Of a stretch of 7,402 nucleotides of DNA, positions 4,117 through 7,402 are shown one piece after another (within the stretch, counting starts at the first letter, position 1; every line of letters begins with the position of its first letter). The DNA is from Phenylobacterium aquaticum. Its GTDB lineage: Bacteria; Pseudomonadota; Alphaproteobacteria; Caulobacterales; Caulobacteraceae. The notes beneath the pieces are model-generated. The model was not told the DNA's origin and did not search any database. It worked only from the letters and a program-made list of their open reading frames with translations. The stretch lies in assembly GCF_947378715.1 (NCBI RefSeq), contig NZ_CANCLE010000175.1, positions 1 to 7,402 of the forward strand. The letters run 5' to 3'. Made by a program: the position numbers and the translations under genes.

Positions 4117-7100
4117 ATGATCGGACCCTTGATCGACGGCGCCATCAAGCGGCGGAAAGTCGTGCTCGGCGTCACCCTGATCGCCAGCATCTTCGGGTTC
4201 ATGGCCTACAACGCCATGCCCCGGGAATCGAACCCGGACATCACCATCCCCTTCGTCTCGGTGGTGGTGCCCTATCCGGGCGTCAGCCCCGAGGACGCCG
4301 AGCGCCTGCTGGTCAAGCCGCTGGAAACCCAGCTGCAGTCCCTCGACGGTCTGAAGGAAATGAACGCCGCCGCGCGCCAGAGCATGGCCGTGGTGACCCT
4401 GGAATTCGAGCCCGACTTCAACAAGGACAAGGTGCTCGAGGACGTCCGGGCCAAGGTCGACCTGGCGCGAGGCAAGTTCCCGCCGGACGCCGAGGAGCCG
4501 ATCATCCAGGAGGCCAATGTCTCCGGCGATCCAGTCATCGGCATCGTGCTGTCGGGCGCCGCGCCCGAGCGTGAACTGGTGCGCATCTCCCGCGACCTCA
4601 AGCAGCGGCTCGAGGCCACGCCCGGCGTGCTGGAGGCCGAGCTCAGCGGCGGCCGCGAGGAGTTCCTCGAGGTCACCGTCGATCCGGTCCGGATGGAGGC
4701 CTACAACATCACCACCGGCGAGCTCGCCCAGGTGATCGGCCGCAACAACCAGCTGGTCCCGGCCGGCGACCTGCGCTCCGGCGGCGGCAAGTTCGCGGTC
4801 AAGGTGCCGGGCGTGGTCGACAAGCCCGAGGACATCCTCAGCCTGCCGATCAAGCGCAATGGCGACCGGCTGATCACGGTCGGCGACATCGGCCAGGTGC
4901 GCCGCACCTTCAAGGAAGCCAATTACATCACCCGGTTCAACGGCGAGCCGGCCTATTCCCTGGAGGTCTCCAAGCGGGCAGGCTCCAACATCCTCGACAC
5001 CGTGCAGCGCGTGCGCGCCACCGTGGCGGCGGAGCAGAAGCGCTGGCCGGAGACAGTCCACGTCTCCTACACCTTCGACCAGAGCGACTTCATCGGCCGC
5101 ACCCTCAATGTGCTGGAGGGCGGGCTGATCTCGGCGACCATACTGGTGATGGTGATCATCATCGCCAGTCTGGGAATCCGTCAGGGCCTGCTGGTGGGCT
5201 TGGCGATCCCGGCCTGCTTCATGCTGGCCTTCCTCATGCTCAACGCCATGCATGTGACCCTGAACCAGATGGTCATGTTCGGCATGGTGCTGGCCGTGGG
5301 GATATTGGTCGATGGCGGCATCGTGGTGGTCGAATACGCGGACCGGAAGATGGCCGAGGGCATGTCCAAGGAGGAGGCCTTCGCGGCCGCCGGCAAGCGC
5401 ATGTTCTGGCCGGTGCTGAACGGCACCCTGACCACGCTCTGCGCCTTCATCCCGTTCATGTTCTGGAACTCGATCCCGGGCAAGTTCATGAGCTTCCTTC
5501 CCCTCACCCTGTTCTTCGTGCTGGGCGCCTCGATCTTCGTGGCCCTGATCTTCACCCCGGCGCTGGGGTCGATCATGGGCCGCAAGGCCGGGGTCGACAC
5601 CCATCTGCTGGCCGAGATCGAGAAGTCCGAGCGCGGTGACCCGCGCGAGATGCACGGCTTCATGGGCTGGTACGCGCGCTCCATCAACACGCTCGGCCGC
5701 CACCCCGGCCGGACCATGGGCGTAACCCTGCTGATCGTGGTGGCGATCTTCATGTGGTTCGCCAAGACCCCGCACCGGACCGAGTTCTTCCTCGATCAGG
5801 ATCCGGAGTGGGTGCAGGTGTTCGTCAAGGCGCGGGGCAACATGTCGCCCGACGCCCAGGATGTGCTGGTGCGTCAGGTCGAGACCCGGCTGTTCGGCGT
5901 CAAAGGCGTGGATTCGCTCTATGTGCGCAGCGGCTCGGCCAGCAGCGGCGGCAACCGCAACGGCCCGCCCAATGACACGATCGGCCGCATCCAGGTCGAG
6001 TTCCAGCACTATGAGGAACGCAAGGCGCTGGGCCTGCGCGGCAAGGACATCGCCAAGGAAATCCGACGCCGCGTCGCCGACATGCCCGGCATGCAGGTCG
6101 AGGTGCGCGAGCCCCAGGGCGGACCGCCCACCGGCAAGGCGGTGCAGGTCGAACTGCGCAGCAACAATCCCGCCGCCCTCAACCAGGCCGCCGACATGGT
6201 CAAGGCTAAGCTGGCCACCGACCCGCAGATCGTCGAGCTGGAGGACAACCGCACCTCGCCAGGGATCGAGTGGAACCTGACCGTCGACCGCGAGGCCGCC
6301 GGCCGCTACGGCGTCGATGTGCTGACCGTCGGCCAGGCGATCCAGTACACCACCGGCGGGGTGCTGGTCGGGCGCTTCCGCCCCGACGACGCCGAGGACG
6401 AGCTGGATATCCGGGTGCGCTTCACGCCCGAGGGCCGCAATGTCGACGCCTTCGAGAACCTGAAGATCCCCACGGCGGTCGGACCCGTGCCGGCCAGCTA
6501 CTTCGTCAAGCGCGTGCCGGCCCAGCAGGTCACCACCATCCAGCGGCGCGACAGCCAGCGCGTGGTGATCGTCCAGGCCAATGTGGTCGAGGGCGTCGCC
6601 GCCAACGCCAAGATCCAGCAGCTGAAGCCCTGGATGGAAAAGGCGCCGATCGATCCCTCCGTCCGCTGGAAGTTCACCGGCGCCGACGAGGAAGGCCGCA
6701 AGGCCGTGGTGTTCTTCATCACCGCCATCTCGGCGGCCCTGTTCATGATGATGATCATCCTGCTTTGGCAGTTCAACAGCTTCTACGGCGTGATCGTCAC
6801 CCTCTCGGCGGTGGTGCTGTCGACCATGGGCGTGCTGCTGGGGGTGCAGATCAATCTGCTGCACACCTTCGACTATGTGTCGGTGATCATGCTGGGCACC
6901 GGGGTTGTGGCCCTGGCCGGGGTCGTGGTCGGCCACAACATCGTGCTGGTCGACACCTATTACCAGCTGCGCCGCGCGGGTTATGAGGCGGACGAGGCGG
7001 CCATGCGGGCCGGGGCCCAACGGTTCCGGCCGGTGATGCTGACCACCCTGGTGACGGTGGTGGGCCTCTTGCCGCTGATGTTCCAGATCCACCCCAACTT

Positions 7101-7344
7101 CCGCAACTTCCACCTGGAATACCGGGCCCCGGGGTCGGAATGGTGGGTGCAGCTGTCGGCCGCCGTGGTCTGGGGCCTGACCTTCGCGACCCTGCTCACC
7201 CTGGTCCTGACGCCGGTCCTGCTGGCCGCGCCCAAGGTGATGTCCGCCCGGTTCGCCTGGCTGTTCGAGAAGGTCGGACTGAAGCGGCGCAAGCCGCCCG
7301 CCGCGCCGGCCGTGCACGGCGACCTGTCCAACGCCGCCGAATAG
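4117..7344 (+). CDS. RND efflux transporter permease subunit (AcrB/HAE family)
   Basis: Predicted 1075-residue proton-driven inner-membrane pump, slightly longer than AcrB (1049). The layout is the RND duplication: TM1 (about 15-33), a large periplasmic porter domain containing YPGVSPEDAERLLVKPLE (53-70), TM2-TM6 (about 337-487), TM7 (about 530-549), a second periplasmic domain, then TM8 (about 863-885) to TM12 (about 1020-1045). TM4 reads GILVDGGIVVVEYADRK: D399 matches AcrB D407, but the D408 position is G400. In TM10 the AcrB K940 region reads VVVGHNIVLVD (G939, H940), with no Lys. R969 in RFRP matches AcrB R971. The ATG at 4117 follows GGGAGG at 8-nt spacing; a TTG at 4066 in the same frame has no ribosome site. 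It is in an operon with the adaptor. No outer-membrane channel gene follows, so a TolC-like protein from another locus is presumed. Drug, lipid and metal substrates cannot be told apart here, though no Met-rich metal motif stands out. Confidence 0.96.
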   Translation: MIGPLIDGAIKRRKVVLGVTLIASIFGFMAYNAMPRESNPDITIPFVSVVVPYPGVSPEDAERLLVKPLETQLQSLDGLKEMNAAARQSMAVVTLEFEPDFNKDKVLEDVRAKVDLARGKFPPDAEEPIIQEANVSGDPVIGIVLSGAAPERELVRISRDLKQRLEATPGVLEAELSGGREEFLEVTVDPVRMEAYNITTGELAQVIGRNNQLVPAGDLRSGGGKFAVKVPGVVDKPEDILSLPIKRNGDRLITVGDIGQVRRTFKEANYITRFNGEPAYSLEVSKRAGSNILDTVQRVRATVAAEQKRWPETVHVSYTFDQSDFIGRTLNVLEGGLISATILVMVIIIASLGIRQGLLVGLAIPACFMLAFLMLNAMHVTLNQMVMFGMVLAVGILVDGGIVVVEYADRKMAEGMSKEEAFAAAGKRMFWPVLNGTLTTLCAFIPFMFWNSIPGKFMSFLPLTLFFVLGASIFVALIFTPALGSIMGRKAGVDTHLLAEIEKSERGDPREMHGFMGWYARSINTLGRHPGRTMGVTLLIVVAIFMWFAKTPHRTEFFLDQDPEWVQVFVKARGNMSPDAQDVLVRQVETRLFGVKGVDSLYVRSGSASSGGNRNGPPNDTIGRIQVEFQHYEERKALGLRGKDIAKEIRRRVADMPGMQVEVREPQGGPPTGKAVQVELRSNNPAALNQAADMVKAKLATDPQIVELEDNRTSPGIEWNLTVDREAAGRYGVDVLTVGQAIQYTTGGVLVGRFRPDDAEDELDIRVRFTPEGRNVDAFENLKIPTAVGPVPASYFVKRVPAQQVTTIQRRDSQRVVIVQANVVEGVAANAKIQQLKPWMEKAPIDPSVRWKFTGADEEGRKAVVFFITAISAALFMMMIILLWQFNSFYGVIVTLSAVVLSTMGVLLGVQINLLHTFDYVSVIMLGTGVVALAGVVVGHNIVLVDTYYQLRRAGYEADEAAMRAGAQRFRPVMLTTLVTVVGLLPLMFQIHPNFRNFHLEYRAPGSEWWVQLSAAVVWGLTFATLLTLVLTPVLLAAPKVMSARFAWLFEKVGLKRRKPPAAPAVHGDLSNAAE

Positions 7345-7357
7345 GCCTCGCGGGGGG

Positions 7358-7402
7358 TCAGTGCGCGCGGGTCTGGCGGCGCCACAGGGCGGCGTACTCG
7401 CC
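7358..7402 (-). CDS. 3' end of a convergent gene, possibly an ABC exporter (partial)
   Basis: On the minus strand a frame entering at the window edge runs 14 codons, GEYAALWRRQTRAH, to a TGA at 7360-7358. The pattern [GG]xYAxLWxxQ is the usual ending of the nucleotide-binding domain of ABC exporters of the MsbA/ATM1 type, where it follows the H-loop segment ending in a 'HxELLxxGG' sequence. Only these few residues are visible, so both the gene and its family are tentative. Its stop lies 13 nt from the permease stop, so the two genes converge tail to tail. Confidence 0.42.
   Translation of the reverse strand, partial: GEYAALWRRQTRAH

Noticed and set aside
2955..4202. A 415-codon open frame antisense to the adaptor
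   Set aside because: Its composition is a shadow of the sense gene (Gly/Asp/Leu/Arg-rich), with no ribosome site or domain, and it would cross the adaptor-permease gap.
6115..6141. Walker A-like GGPPTGKA in the permease (from about residue 668)
   Set aside because: It lacks the Ser/Thr after Lys, lies in the periplasmic porter domain, and the pump is proton-driven. I recall similar PPTGK segments as ordinary in this RND branch.
4060..7317. A 1085-codon open frame antisense to the RND permease
   Set aside because: It mirrors the permease almost exactly, its translation is a low-complexity His/Gly/Asp/Leu-rich sequence without any recognisable domain, and long antisense frames are expected from GC-rich third codon positions. 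The sense frame is an unmistakable RND pump.
1..7402. CRISPR arrays, tRNA or rRNA genes, insertion sequences, toxin-antitoxin or defence genes
   Set aside because: Looked for on both strands; no repeat-spacer array, cloverleaf, transposase or terminal inverted repeats were seen.

Overview
This GC-rich window looks like chromosomal DNA from an alphaproteobacterium, most likely a member of the Caulobacteraceae (Caulobacter/Phenylobacterium type). That placement is an inference from base composition, codon usage, protein flavour and a bipartite intergenic palindrome of a style common in alphaproteobacteria. No sequence search was possible.

Left part (about 40-2670), all on the minus strand. It holds a double-hotdog FAS1-like/MaoC-type acyl-CoA dehydratase (40-873), a small DUF2188-like protein (1063-1302), an aldo/keto reductase (1400-2224) and a nickel-type glyoxalase I (2230-2670). 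The glyoxalase and the reductase lie 5 nt apart and almost certainly form one transcript, glyoxalase first. Both enzymes can consume methylglyoxal, by glutathione-dependent isomerisation and NADPH-dependent reduction respectively, so the pair reads as a small reactive-aldehyde detoxification operon. A composite pair of hairpins separates the dehydratase from the DUF2188 gene, and an 11-bp perfect inverted repeat separates the DUF2188 gene from the reductase.

Middle (2671-2942). This 272-bp region separates the divergent glyoxalase and efflux genes. On the glyoxalase side it holds a terminator-like hairpin with a T6 tract and a 12-bp direct repeat with a 21-bp period. On the efflux side it holds a 7-bp inverted repeat that could be an operator. 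No convincing sigma-70 promoter could be assigned by eye.

Right part (2943-7344), plus strand. It encodes a two-gene RND efflux system: a membrane-anchored periplasmic adaptor and a 1075-residue inner-membrane permease. No outer-membrane channel gene is present, so a TolC-like partner encoded elsewhere is presumed. The permease lacks two of the classical AcrB proton-relay residues. Its stop codon lies 13 nt from the stop of a convergent minus-strand gene, of which only the last 14 codons are visible; the ending resembles the C-terminus of an ABC exporter.

Most of the window is ordinary housekeeping and efflux content. No clearly new system was found. The observations most worth checking are the structured glyoxalase leader, the unusual RND relay and the composite palindrome.
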